From Amia ocellicauda (taxonomy: Eukaryota > Chordata > Actinopteri > Amiiformes > Amiidae), in contig NC_089863.1 of the NCBI RefSeq assembly GCF_036373705.1, positions 862,001 to 926,000 of the forward strand: DNA of 64,000 nt, written 5' to 3'. Shown piece by piece: positions 1 to 11,029 of the stretch; position 1 is the first letter of the stretch; the number at the start of each line of letters is the position of its first letter. A program made the position numbers and the translations under genes. Under the pieces are notes generated by a model. It was not told where the DNA came from. It saw nothing but the letters and a program-made list of their open reading frames with translations, and ran no database searches.

Positions 1-189
1 ACTGTTGATTTCCAGTAAACAATAAGGCAGTGATGTGTGGAAAATAGGACATTTTTTTACACAAAATGTAAATCAAAACAGTCATACAAAAAAGCCATAA
101 GCAGAAACCCAGCTCCTCTAAAGCTGACACTACACACATTTAAACAGGTCCCTACCTACACAGACAACTAATCATGAACACAAACAAGT

Positions 190-1270
190 CGAATAGCAAA
201 CAATCCAGTCCGAAATCCAATCTTTGGCTTTAATAACTAATAGCAAAGTACTGTTAATCAATACTCTCCGATCTGGTCCCCTGCCCCCCTCTTTTCCTCT
301 ACAACAAGAAGTCAGGAGCTTCTCTGTCTTATTGAGGGTAGAGCCGGAAATTGAGCCCCAGGTAAATCACTCCCTTCTGGGTCCTTTAGCACCACCTGGC
401 ACTGCGTCACAATGTATATATTGAAATTACTGTTTCCATTGAACTTTTCATAGAGAACAGAGGAAGACACACAGCCAGAGTCCAGAGTAACTCATCAGCA
501 TTCACATTATAGCAGATTAAACACAGTATACAAAACACATCACTCAAATAAATAATTAAATTACATGAACTAAATAAATATTCACTGGAACTCAAATTAA
601 TATCCAAAATAAATAACTCAAACAGATGCATGAACTCAGATACCTCAAAAATTTAACAGTGTTGTGTATGTGTGAGTGAGAGTTATGGTGTGTGTAAATT
701 ACACACACACGGACAGATACACACTGACAGGGGAACATTTTTTATAACTTGTTTTGCACTGTTTACAAAAGTGCCCTTAAACGCAGTTGCAGTCTCTAGG
801 TGTTGCTTTAATGCCCTGTCCAATGATGCCATCAGATCCAATAATCCTAGAGACACTCCTGGGTTTTGTGAGTCTTCACTCTCATCAGGACCGCACAAAG
901 AGCTCAAAGGCCCCGCAACATTTGACAGACAATGTTTTTTGGCAAAATATGTCTGTTCCTGTCTACCTCTTCATTGTGCTTTCACTCTGTGTTTCTACAG
1001 CCCTCAGGCAGTGGGGGAGCCGTGTGAACTTTGCCCAACATCGCTGGCGTTCATACTTTTTGCTCTTTTCTGGGATGTCACTCACCCCTCAATCAGTCCA
1101 GACCAAATCCTTCGACATGGAAGCACAATGGTGCATTACGTGTTGTGCACCCATACATTAGTTAAACAAATGAAAGGAATCCCAAAACAAAACCCTGACT
1201 CCTAGTTGAGGCTGCCTACACAGTGTAAACACACCTCTCTCTAAACATCACCTGTTCATCAACATGACAG
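190..1270 (+). repeat. Left arm of GIMAP-flank inverted repeat
   Basis: This stretch reappears in reverse complement at about 13,070-12,200. Shared landmarks are the TAGCAAACAATCCAGTCC block near 193, the AT-rich TAAATAAATATT tract near 560, and the CTCATCAGGACCGCACAAAG block near 882. The right-hand copy runs straight into a GIMAP gene. The left copy stops near 1,270, and a short echo of its inner end (CTCTCTAAACATCACCTG) recurs at 4,842 just before the first plus-strand GIMAP. I read it as the ancestral upstream flank of a GIMAP unit, separated from its gene by inserted transposons. The open frames across it are not conserved between arms and are not called as genes. Confidence 0.7.
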
Positions 1271-1769
1271 ACTCAAGACAAAACAGTAAACAGGTCCAAA
1301 TCTCAAATTCAGAAGGACAGTCACAGTCCATGAGCCAACAGTGCTTTTGGTTGTCACACAATCAGGGTCAAATTCACAGACAGGGGTCTCCGAAAGCAGG
1401 AGAATAGGCATAAAATAATAACCAGCACTTCGCCTCCCCCCCCGGACCACACTTTGTCAGCTATACCCCCCATGCCTCACCACTCCCCCGGACCACACTT
1501 CGTCAGATCGCAAAGCACCTACATTCAGTTCAAATCAAAGCATGATACATTTTACAAATTCCAATTTACACAAGTATGTATAATATATAAGGTCTTACAT
1601 CCATAGTAGATGCTGATGAGTGCAGACAAGATATTAGATCACAGTCAAGGGCTGAGGGAATGGGATCATAGGGGAAATCAAAATAAATAATACGAGTACT
1701 AGTAATGCAAGGCAAGTAGTATGACAAAATGTAAAGTGCTATCTTATAGGAGAGTAAATGATGAAATTA
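1271..1769. other. Unrecognised non-coding stretch
   Basis: No gene or repeat family recognised. A short phrase with CCCGGACCACACTT occurs twice (near 1,441 and 1,489). The rest is AT-rich sequence leading into the LINE fragment. Confidence 0.4.
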
Positions 1770-2576
1770 CAAGTAGAGTTTGAAAAGATGCGTCTTGACT
1801 AAGCGCCGGAACAAGGTCAGAGACTCTACTGTTTTGACTTCATTGGGAAGGTCATTCCACCATTTAGGGTTCAGGGATGAGAAGGAGCAGCTCTGGAGGA
1901 AGGAGAGTGGAGAGGAGGCAGAGTTAGTCTTCTGGCACTGGAGGAGTGCAGTGGTCTGGAGGGGATGTATGGAGAGACGAGTGTCTGAAGGTATCTTGGT
2001 GCAGTGTGGTCGAGACAGCGGTAGGTGAGGGTCAGTGTCTTGAACTGAATGCGTGCCGGTATCGGGAGCCAGTGGAGGGAGCGGAGCAGTGGAGTAGTGT
2101 GTGAATCGGGGCAGAGAGACACCAGACGAGCCGCAGAGTTCTGGATGAGCTGGAGCGGCGGGTAGTGGATGCAGGCAGGCCGGCCAGGAGGGAGTTGCAG
2201 TAGTCCAGGCGGGAGAGGACCAGTGACTGGACGAGTAGCTGAGTCGAGTAGTCGGTGAGGAAGGGACGGATCCGGCGTATGTTGCTCAAGAAGAATCTGC
2301 AGGTGCGTGTCAGCGTGGTGATGTGCTGGGTGTAGGAGAGCGCAGGATCGAGGGTGACTCCTAGGTTCTTAGCGGAAGAAGAGGGAGAGAGTCGTGGATT
2401 CCAAGGGGATTGAGATGGAGAGATCAGCAGAAGGTGAGGAAGAGGTGGGAAAAAATATCAGATTTGGAGAGGTTGAGCTGGAGGTGGTGTGAGTGCATCC
2501 AGGCAGAGATAGCAGACAAGCAGTAAGAAATGCGAGAGGGGATGAGAGGGTCAGAAGAGGGAAAAGACAGGAACAC
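1770..2576 (-). mobile_element. L2-type LINE fragment, RT C-terminal part
   Basis: Read on the minus strand, broken frames give the C-terminal reverse-transcriptase region typical of fish L2 LINEs: LVLSRLDYCNSLLAGLP (about 2,240-2,170), SLCPDSHTTPLLRSLHWLP (about 2,120-2,065) and the following RIQFKTLTLTYRCLDHTAPRYL. The N-terminal endonuclease and most of the RT are absent and the frames are interrupted, so this is a 5'-truncated dead copy. It abuts a Tc1 element at 2,577. Confidence 0.75.
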
Positions 2577-3934
2577 AATCAATGACTGCCTGAAGTCTGG
2601 AACCCATAGACATCACCAGATGCTGGGTTTCTTCCCTGGTGATGCTCTGACAGGCCTGCACTGCCGCTGTCTTTAGTTCCTACTTGTTCTTGGGGCGTTT
2701 TGCATTCAGTTTTGCCATAGAAATCAAAACTAACCAATCAGAGAGACAGCAAAAACATTAGGTGTGGCCAAATCAACTATTTGGTACATTCTTAAAAAGA
2801 AAGAATGCATTGGTGAGCTCAGGAACACCAAAAGGCCTGGAAGACCATGGAAAACAACTGTGGTGGATGACAGAAGAATTATTCCCCTATTGAAGAAAAA
2901 CCCCTTCACAACAGTTGGCCAGATCAAGAACACCCTCCAGGAGGTAGGCATATCTGTGTCAAAGTCAACAATCAAGAGAAGACTTCACCAGAGTAAATAC
3001 AGAGGGTTTACCACAAGATGTAAACCATTGGTAAGCCCCAAAAGCAGGAAGACCAGATTAGAGTGTGTCAAAAAACATCTAAAGAACCCTGTACAGTTCT
3101 GGAACAACATCCTATGTTCAGATGAGACAAAGATCAACTTGTACCAGAATGATTGGAAGAGAAAAGTATGGAGAAAGGAAGGAACTGCTCATGATCCGAA
3201 GCATACCACCTCATCTGTGAAGCATGTTATGGCATGGGCATGTATGGATGCCAAGGGAACTGGTTCCCTTGTATTTATTGATGATGTGACTGCTGACAAA
3301 AGCAGCAGGATTAATTCTGATGTGTTTAGGGCTTCATTATCTGCTCAGATTCAGCCAAATGCTTCAAAACTCATTGGATGGCGCTTCATGACAGTGCAGA
3401 TGGACAATGACCCGAAGCATACTGTGAAAGCAACCCAAGACTTTAAGGCAAAGAAGTGGAATGATCTGCAATGGCCAAGTCAATCACCTGACCTGAATCC
3501 AATTGAGCAGCATTTCACTTGCTCAAGGCAAAACTGAAGGCAAATCACCCCAAGAACAAGTAGGAACTAAAGACGCTGCAGTGCAGGCCTGGCAGAGCAT
3601 CACCAGGGAAGAAACCCAACATCTGGTGACGTCTATGGGTTCCAGACTCCAGGCAGTCGTTGACTGCAAAGGATTTGCAACAAAGTATTGAAACTCACAA
3701 TTTAATTCATGATTATGTTAGTTTGTCCAAATACTTATGAACAGTGGGGGGCCACGTATAAAAATGGGTGTAATTCCTACACCGTTCACCTAATTTGGAT
3801 GTAACTGCCCTCAAATTAAAGATAAAAGTCTACACTTAAAGCCCATCTTGTTTCCTTTCAAATCCATTGTGCTGGCGTACAGAGCCAAAATAATGAAAAT
3901 TGTGTCACTGTCCAAATAGTTATGAACCTACCTG
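2577..3934 (+). mobile_element. Tc1-like transposon, nearly complete, rearranged 5' end
   Basis: The element carries a transposase frame at 2,734-3,537 and a continuation at 3,503-3,691. It ends near AATAGTTATGAACCTACCTG, a Tc1-type terminus. The left 145 bp (2,577-2,722) is an inverted copy of the element's own 3' coding end (GCCTGCACTGCCGCTGTCTT versus the forward version near 3,575), so the 5' terminus has been replaced by an inverted piece. Related 3' fragments lie at 30,850-31,280 and 57,490-57,910. Confidence 0.8.
2734..3691 (+). pseudogene. Tc1 transposase, one frameshift before the C-terminus
   Basis: This is a DDE transposase of the Tc1/mariner superfamily, which cuts and pastes its own element. 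The N-terminal helix-turn-helix is seen in IRETAKTLGVAKSTIWYIL. The catalytic residues are the Asp in LCSDETKINLY, the Asp in VQMDNDPKHT, and the Glu in SPDLNPIEQ. The second Asp and the Glu are 33 residues apart, one fewer than the usual 34, because a Leu codon appears lost near QDFKAKK. About one base is missing just after PIE (near 3,508), which shifts the last 60 residues (AVQAWQSITREETQHLVTS) into another frame. A stop at 2,731 precedes the readable start. Inactive copy. Confidence 0.8.
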
Positions 3935-4742
3935 TAGATAAACATAATAGAAACTTTTAAGCATTTTGTGTCTTATTAGATTCAAGTCTTTACTATCCCT
4001 TTTTGTCCACGGCACAAAAATAATGTTGTAAAATGAGGGCAAAGAGGATTGAGGAATTTCATTGTGGGGGGTCGGGGGGTCCTCCCCCGGAAGATTTTGA
4101 AAATTGGAGACCTGAAATGCATGATTCTGACTAATTTCGAATTCGAAAAACTCAGCTCAAAATCTCCATGAACTCAAACATATCTTTGCTTCACAACCAC
4201 ATATCACCAGCAATAAATGTCATATCAACCGGCATTGTGCAGCAAACTAGACGCGGTTTCTGGTGCTTGTCAATCACAGATCTATTTCAGTGGAGCTCTG
4301 TAATTGAAATGGGTGAGAATGCACAACTCTTGTTTTTTGTGCTGCTAGAAATATGCATCTTCATTGTAAACCAGCTGTTTCTACTTCTGATGTAGGAGTT
4401 TCTAGGTGAATACAAGCTATGGCACCATGCCCCCTCCCCCAGTCATGTGTATGAACTTGAAATATGTCCACACGACAAATGATCCACAGTTTATTTATAG
4501 AAATTGGGAAAACAAACCAAATATCTTTTTTTTTTTAATAGTACAAACTGATGCTCTTGCCCCAGTGCAGAACGAGAGATGCCAGAATTGTGAATTTGCG
4601 AGCAATCAACTAACTAACGTAACATCCTATTGGCTGATAACCAGGAAGGGCTGCTACTAGGTTCCACACAATAACAAGCACTGAGTTCAACAAACCTCCG
4701 TAACAATACATACATACAAAAAAAAAAACAATCTTGATAACA
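3935..4742. other. Unrecognised AT-rich stretch
   Basis: No gene recognised. The short open frames at 4,168-4,395 and 4,406-4,660 show no family motif. A G/C-run phrase at 4,065-4,090 (GGGGGGTCGGGGGGTCCTCC) resembles the ends of fish hAT-type repeats, but I see no partner terminus. Confidence 0.35.
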
Positions 4743-4829
4743 GGTTAATAAAAATTATTCTCACGGTCCAGTCAAAAGCATCTGGTGGTCTGGATTTGGC
4801 CCGCGGTCCGCCTATTGACTACCCCTGGT
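4743..4829 (-). mobile_element. hAT-type terminal remnant
   Basis: The minus strand begins CAGGGGTAGTCAATAGGCGG and continues with the phrase GCGGGCCAAATCCAGACC. This is the terminal sequence of a widespread vertebrate hAT repeat. Only one end is visible. Confidence 0.4.
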
Positions 4830-4989
4830 GTAAACAGATACCTCTCTAAACATCACCTGCTCCATCAAAATGACAGACACAAGAGATGGTGGGTCTGTTT
4901 TCTGTGCAGATCCAATGGCTTTTAGGTCTGGTTGAGGTTTTGATTGAGTCTGTGAGGAGGAATAAACTGTGTTGTTTCTCTCTGACAAG

Positions 4990-5725
4990 GGAGGGAGGCC
5001 AGGCTGCTTCCCATGAGGCACAGCGTCTCCCAGAGCTGAGGATTGTGCTGCTGGGGGGGGGGAGGCTGGGAAGAGTTCATCAGGAAACACCATCCTGGGT
5101 AGAGAGGCGTTTGACACTGTGGGACTAACTGAACAGTGTGAGAAGCGAGAGAGGGAAATGGCAGGTCACTGTGGTCGACACACCAGGGTGTAGATTTTCA
5201 TTACCAGACTGGGTAGCACAAACACCGAAGTGGCTTACACAGGAGGTTGTGCGCAGTGTGTCTCTGTGTCTCCCGGGACCCCATGCTTTCCTCCTGCTCA
5301 TTCCTGTGGGGTGGGAATCATTCCCAGAGAGACACAGGAGGTCAGTGCAGAAACACCTGGAGCTCCTCAGTGAGAGAGTCTGGAGACACACTATAGTGCT
5401 GTTCACTGGGGGGGACAGACTGGGAGACACAAACATTGAGCAGCACATTGAGAGAGAGCAGGAGGGGCTCCAGTGGCTTGTGGAGAAATGTGGGAACAGG
5501 TATCATGTTCTCAACAACAGGAACAGGTGCGACGGCACAGACGGCACGGACACAGAGATGCTGGACAAGATAGAGGAGATGGTGGCACAGAACACAGGGG
5601 GGCACTTTGAAATAGATACAGAGGCTTTACAAGAGATGGAGGAGAAGAAGAGAGCGAAGAAAAAGGAGCGGAGGGCAAGAAGGAAACAGAGGATTGAGCA
5701 GCTGCTGAGAGGGACAGTGTGACCC
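4990..5725 (+). pseudogene. GIMAP-family GTPase (AIG1 domain), damaged copy 1
   Basis: This is the main exon of a GTPase of immunity-associated protein. The family is membrane-associated and controls lymphocyte survival. An acceptor at CTCTCTGACAAG precedes it. The first frame reads SHEAQRLPELRIVLLGG, then loses frame in the P-loop: a G10 run at 5,052-5,061 is one base short of giving GEAGKSS. A second shift follows before 5,138. From there the frame is clean: VVDTPG (G3), LFTGGDRL (G4 region), CGNRYHVLNN (G5 region), and a basic helical tail EEKKRAKKKERRARRK ending at 5,722. It is the only one of the three copies that keeps DTPG. Likely pseudogene; a homopolymer sequencing error could explain the first break but not the second. 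Confidence 0.8.
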
Positions 5726-5904
5726 AGCCGGCCGCCCATGGGTGAGTCCATACTGTGTGTGACTGGCTCAAGCCTCAGGCCATTCCCTGTTATGAACACG
5801 TCTCTGTTGTCTCAGACCCTGGAGAGTGAGAGCTGCCCCACAGCCCTGTCTCTGCTCAGCCTAATGCAGTGTAAGCGAGCCAGTGTCCCGGACAGCCTGG
5901 GAGT

Positions 5905-5996
5905 CTGTGTTTAAATACTCTGAGAGCCGGTCACTCTCTCGCTGTTTAAATACTCTGAGAGCCGGTCACTCTCTCGCTGTTTAAATACTCTGAGAG
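5905..5996 (+). repeat. 35-bp tandem repeat, about 2.5 units
   Basis: The unit TGTTTAAATACTCTGAGAG followed by CCGGTCACTCTCTCGC is repeated between GIMAP copies 1 and 2. It is short and local. Confidence 0.8.
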
Positions 5997-6249
5997 ACAC
6001 TGAGCAGAGCCCTGAGAGACAGCAGCTCCACTCTGACACACAGGGCTGAACACCCCCTCACTGTGTGCTGAGACACAGAGACCAATGGGGGGCCACTGCA
6101 CTGGGGGTCTAACCCATGAGCTGAACAGCACACCCCCATATCACACTGCCAGCTCTGCTGGGGCTCCTTACCAAGGGCAGCTCCTCTCAGGGGAGAGTCT
6201 GAGTCTGAGTCTGAGAGGCGGAATGAGCTGTGTTGTTTCTCTCTGACAG

Positions 6250-7224
6250 GGGAGGGAGGCCAGGCTGCTTCTCATGAGGCACAGCGACTCCCACAACTGA
6301 GGATTGTGCTGCTGGGGGGGAGACGCACTGGGAAAAGTTCATTAGGAAACACCTTCCTGGGCATAGAGGTGTTTGACACTAAGACAGTGACTGAGCATTG
6401 TGTGCAGAGCCAGAGTGAAGTGGCTGGGAGGCAGATGACTGTGGTCAGAGCACCTGGGTGGAGGTTTTTATTACAGGCCACTCCAGAGCAGAAAGAGATT
6501 GTGCGCAGTGTGTCTCTGTGCCCCCCGGGACCCCATGCTCTCCTCCTGCTCATTCCTGTGTTGTGGAGCTCATTCACAGACAGACACAGAAGATCAGTGC
6601 AGGAACACCTGGAGCTCCTCAGTGAGACAGTCTGGAGACACACTATAGTGCTGTTCACTGGGGGGGACAAACTGAGAGACACAACCATTGAGCAGCTCAT
6701 TGAGAGAGGAGGGGAGGAGCTCCGGTGGCTTGAGGAGAAATGTGGGAACAGGTATCATGTTCTCAACAACAGGAACAGGGGTGAAGGCACTCAGGTCACA
6801 GAGCTGCTGGACAAGATACAGGAGATGGTGGCACAGAACAGAGGAGATGTGTTTGTCAGTGAGAAGAGTCTGCAGGAGCTGAAGAGAAGAGAGAGGCGAC
6901 TGGAGGAGCTGAAACAGAGGATGGAGGAGACTCAGAGAGAGAGGAAAGAGGAGCAGATTGAGGAGATGAGAGAGGAATCCACACAGATTGTGAGGAGGAG
7001 GAGGAACAGCATTGAACATCTACCTCCTGACAGTGAGTATTACTGCTGTGTCTCAGTCTCTCCTGTCTCTCCACTCACAGCAGTGCAGAGCTGAGCCCCT
7101 CGCTGTGCTGTGCTGTCCAGTGTCAGTGGTGTCCAGACAGTGTCTCAGTGCTGTTGTGTTGTGTTGTGTTGCAGTGAGTGGAGGAGCAGCTGCAGAGGGA
7201 AGCCCAGAGACCAGACTCCTCTGA
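6250..7224 (+). CDS. GIMAP-family GTPase, copy 2 (two visible exons)
   Basis: The main exon (6,250-7,032) follows the acceptor TCTCTCTGACAG and is open throughout. It gives SHEAQRLPQLRIVLLGG, P-loop GGRRTGKSS, an unusual G3 VVRAPGW, the conserved GIMAP box around PHALLLLIPV, LFTGGDKL, CGNRYHVLNN, then a long charged coiled coil (LQELKRRERRLEELKQRMEE). A GTGAGT donor at 7,033 pairs with a TTGCAG acceptor at 7,174. The phases join and give a short end, SGGAAAEGSPETRLL, with the stop at 7,222-7,224. The start codon must lie in an upstream exon, because no Met precedes the P-loop in this exon. The Asp of the usual DTPG is Arg here. Probable function: GTP-binding immune GTPase anchored by its tail or partners. 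Confidence 0.82.
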
Positions 7225-7344
7225 CTCCAGCAGCTCAGAGGAGAGAGATGAACGATGGTCTTGGAGAGGTTCTAGAGCGAGTTCTGGTGGAAGTTCTGGA
7301 GGAGAGTGAGATGAGAACAGGATTCATGGCTGTGACAGACGTTC

Positions 7345-7762
7345 CCTGTGACCCTGTTTCCCAGGTCCGTGTGTCTCTGCTGATCTGTAAAAGCTCCTCT
7401 GGTTTGATGTGGTCGATGTCTTTCATGATTTTGAAGACTTGGATCAAGTCCCCACGTAGTCTCCTCTGTTCCAGGGTGAAAAGGTTCAGGTCCTCAGTCT
7501 CTCAGTAGGACTTTCCCTTCAGACCTGGAATAAGTCTGGTTGTTCTCCTCTGAACTGCCTCTAGAGCAGCGATATCTTTCTTGAAGTGTGGAGCCCAGAA
7601 CTGTCCACAGTATCCAGATGAGCTCTAACTAGTGCATTGTACAGTCTGAACATCACTGCCCTTGTTCTCAATTCTACACTTTTGACAATATACCCCAGCA
7701 TTGTGTTTGCCTTTTTTATTGCTTCTCCACACTGTTTGGATGGGGAGAGTGGATTATTAGAC
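7345..7762 (-). mobile_element. CR1-type LINE fragment
   Basis: The minus strand matches the plus-strand CR1 copy at 21,060-21,480. It contains the RT C-terminal phrases [20 protein letters not shown], the PGLKGKSY block, and LIQVFKIMKDIDHIKPEEL. The copy is truncated at both ends and lies just beyond the GIMAP copy 2 tail, at the point where homology to GIMAP copy 3 stops. Confidence 0.75.
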
Positions 7763-9624
7763 ATGTACAGAGTATGCACAAAAGTATGGCAATGAAGCAC
7801 AGGAAAGCATACGTATACAGTAAACAAATGCTGTAAATATCCCTCTAATTTACCATATCATTTACAGTGAAGTACTGCACACAGTATACCGTGGCCTGGA
7901 CCCCGAAGCCATTTCTTTCGGACCTAGGAGCGGCTGTCCATTGAGCGATGTGTACAAACCTTTACAAACTTGTCATGTATGGCTAAAGGCAAATACCCAG
8001 TCAGACGTATCAGATGTCCTAACAGGATTGGTTTCCAAAAACCTTGCTTCACTTCCCTGATTGGGTCATTTACTTCCGCTTGAAGGCATTACTGTTATGG
8101 CTTTGATATACATTTTGAAAAAAATGTACAGTACACGCTCACACAGCCTGAGTATTATTATATAAAATATGTTCAGGTATCGCTGTTGTTGGTAGGACTA
8201 CAGAAGGAAGTATTTATGATTCTACAGTCCGGGAAAATGCAGTAGGTTTAACAGACTATTAATGTACAGAGATGGGAAAATAAAGAAATAAAGAAATAAT
8301 AGACCTATATATCAGAATAAAACCAGAAAACGGCACACAGAAATCACTGGAGTGGCAAGTCTATGTCTGTTTTATTATTATTATTATTTTTTTTTGTCAG
8401 CCCACCCCTGGGGGGGGAGGGTGTAATTCATTGTGGCTTTAATGTTGTTGTTTTAAATGTACTTCAGTATTAGAATCCTCAAACTGAATTATTAAATGTG
8501 ATTCATGCATTTTACTGCACTTTAGCAATACAGCATGTAAATGATTCATTGTGTCATGACCTTATTCTCTACTGTTGTTACAGTCTTTGGATAGTTGTTT
8601 CACTAAGTACAATTAAGCATGATTTATCTTATTTGAATGAGGATTAAAGATGCTCTTTGTCCCAAATAAAAAGGATTGTTCCCTTAAATTGATCCGGATT
8701 GCACTAAATGTTCGATTTGAAAGAGAGAGAGAATAAAATAAGTGATGTATTGAGCTAACGAGGAGGGGAGTGGGAAATGTGTGTGATTCAAAAACCACCC
8801 AAACTGCTCTGTGTATCTGTACAACAGTAATAATTCGGTTTCTCTCACCAGATTGTACAATAGTGTACTGGAATAATACTAAACACACTGTTACTGGAAA
8901 ATCTATGTAACACCCATACTTCTGAAATAATTACAGTAACTTCATTTCAACTCTGCTTCCAATAACTGGAAGGATTACAAAGTATTTTCAGTTTAATTAT
9001 CCAGTGTAATTACACTATCTTGTTTAGTCACCTTTCGGTTGTGTTTTGCCAGAAAGGTGTTGCGTCCCAAATGAGTCCAGCGTTTACATAATATAGTGTT
9101 AATAGATGACTTAATAGTATAACAATAGATGTTATATTTCATGTCACTTGCCACTTAAAATAAAGTGACCGCTATTTATACCTTGTCGATGCTCTACGAC
9201 TCTTCTATTAACTGGTACATTTAACCCTGTGCAGGTAACAACAACACAGTATTGAATGAGAGAGTATTTCACACAGGTTTAATGAAAGTTGGCCACTTTA
9301 AGTCAAAACTACACAGATTTATTTGATTATTATTTGTATTACCATGAAATCAATAACACGGATATTAGGAAAACAATAGCAGATGCATTGTTTTCAATAA
9401 ATGCCTTTTCATTTGAAACATTGCAATGCACATGAATAAACCAAACATTAAAACAATTCTGCATTTTACTCCAACCCACTTATTATTAAATACGTTATTT
9501 ATTGCATAACCTATAAATAAGTCATAACACCATCATGTAAAGTAACATAAGAAGAATGTCAGACACAAACATAAAATACACAGGACAGATGAAACATTAC
9601 AAAACACATAAATAAATCAAACTG
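7763..9624. other. Unrecognised AT-rich intergenic stretch
   Basis: About 1.9 kb without a recognisable gene, RNA or element. Open frames are short and without family motifs. A G-run near 8,409 and poly-T near 8,388 are simple sequence. Confidence 0.4.
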
Positions 9625-10015
9625 TGACGTGCCGCGGGGCATGGGAACAGGGGACCCAGTTGAGGTGTGTGGTAGAGGAGGTCAGACAGGCGAGGGAGCT
9701 GTGGAAAGTGGGGGTGATCCAGTAGTGTGGGGGCAATTGCAGGTGGTAAGTAACCGGATTGACCTGACGCAGAACCGGGAACGGACCGATGTACCTGGGG
9801 CTGAGTTTTTTGGAGGGGAGCTTCAGTTTAATATCTGGGGGGCCGGGACATCAGTGCATTCCTCACCCAGGGAAGAGGGCAGGCTGGTATCTGAGGGTGC
9901 ACTGGAATGGGCTGAGGCCGGAGGAAGAGCCTCTGAGGGAGTTTTGCGCGTATTCGGCCCAGGGCAGATAGCGCCTCCAGTCGCCCTGGGACGAGCTGCA
10001 GTATGAGCGCAGAAA
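9625..10015 (-). mobile_element. Ty3/gypsy fossil, integrase C-terminal part
   Basis: Minus-strand reading shows the end of a Ty3/gypsy integrase region: [14 protein letters not shown] near 9,970-9,930, then [20 protein letters not shown] near 9,800-9,740. A short internal piece only, with no LTR visible. Several breaks; old. Confidence 0.7.
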
Positions 10016-11029
10016 CTATGGGCTCAAATTAGCGCCATAAGTATCGCATTCAAAAACATTAAAATATTGTAAACAAAAACAAAAAAAACTTGAGAAAAAA
10101 TTGATGTTGAGATAAAAAAAAAATCGAATGCAAAATGTATAGAGTTGTAAACAAAAAAAATGTATCGAATGCAAAAAAAAAAACCAAAAACGATAGCAAA
10201 TCTCGCTGGAGTCCCTGTCTTTGCTTGCGATGCTGCGATCTTTTCTTTTGCGTCAGTTTCTTTGCTTTCGATTTATTTTTTTCGTTACGAGTTTTGTCGT
10301 GAGGGCGGGGTTTACAGGGAGGCGCGGATCCTGGGTTTCCATTGGTCCAGCAGGTTTGAGTGACGGCTCGTCTGACCCAATCAGTGAGCAGGTGGGCTGG
10401 TCTGACGTCACCGCTGACTGACCCATAGACTGAGCGGTGCAGCTACACGGCCTCGGAATTTCATTATAAACAAAGCATGCTTTTAATAAAAGTTGTGGAC
10501 AATCGCTTTCTGCATATTACATGCGTTTATTTCATACAGCCTTTATTCGCATCTTTTCAATGGCGCCAGTAATTTTGTAGGTGACTGTGCATATAGTGTG
10601 TATGTGTGTATGTATGTATGTATGTGTGTGTGTTTCTTACCTAAACATAAACTGGGACATCACCTGCTCTTAATGAATACGATGCCTCTTGCTAAATGCT
10701 GTTATCTACATCAGTCTGGCGCTGTTATCTGAGCAGCTGAATTAAAGTGCTCTGCAGGTGACATTAATATGAACATGGTATTAAACATGTCACTGTGCAC
10801 GGAGCCGGTGAGTGCTGTGTTGTGTGTCAGTGCTGTATGTTGGGCTCAAATGGCTGTGGGATCCAGTGATTGCGCAGCTCTTGGCTGCAGGTCTGCGCAC
10901 ACAGGGGCTTTAATGAGTCGCTGAACCGGCGCTGCTGCTGAAACCGAGACAGTCGATACCATCCAGACCAGCCCACCTGCTCACTGAGTGGCAGTGTGTC
11001 AGTCACAGAAAACCTCTGTCAAGCCATGA
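10016..11029. other. Unrecognised region between convergent GIMAP genes
   Basis: A-rich tracts at 10,070-10,190, then moderately GC-rich sequence with a TATG/TG microsatellite at 10,597-10,633. GAGCAGGTGGGCTGGTCTG (10,388) has an inverted counterpart near 10,975. No gene recognised. Confidence 0.4.

Noticed and set aside
672-1205. 177-codon plus-strand open frame
   Set aside because: The inverted counterpart near 12.7 kb does not keep this frame and no domain is recognisable.
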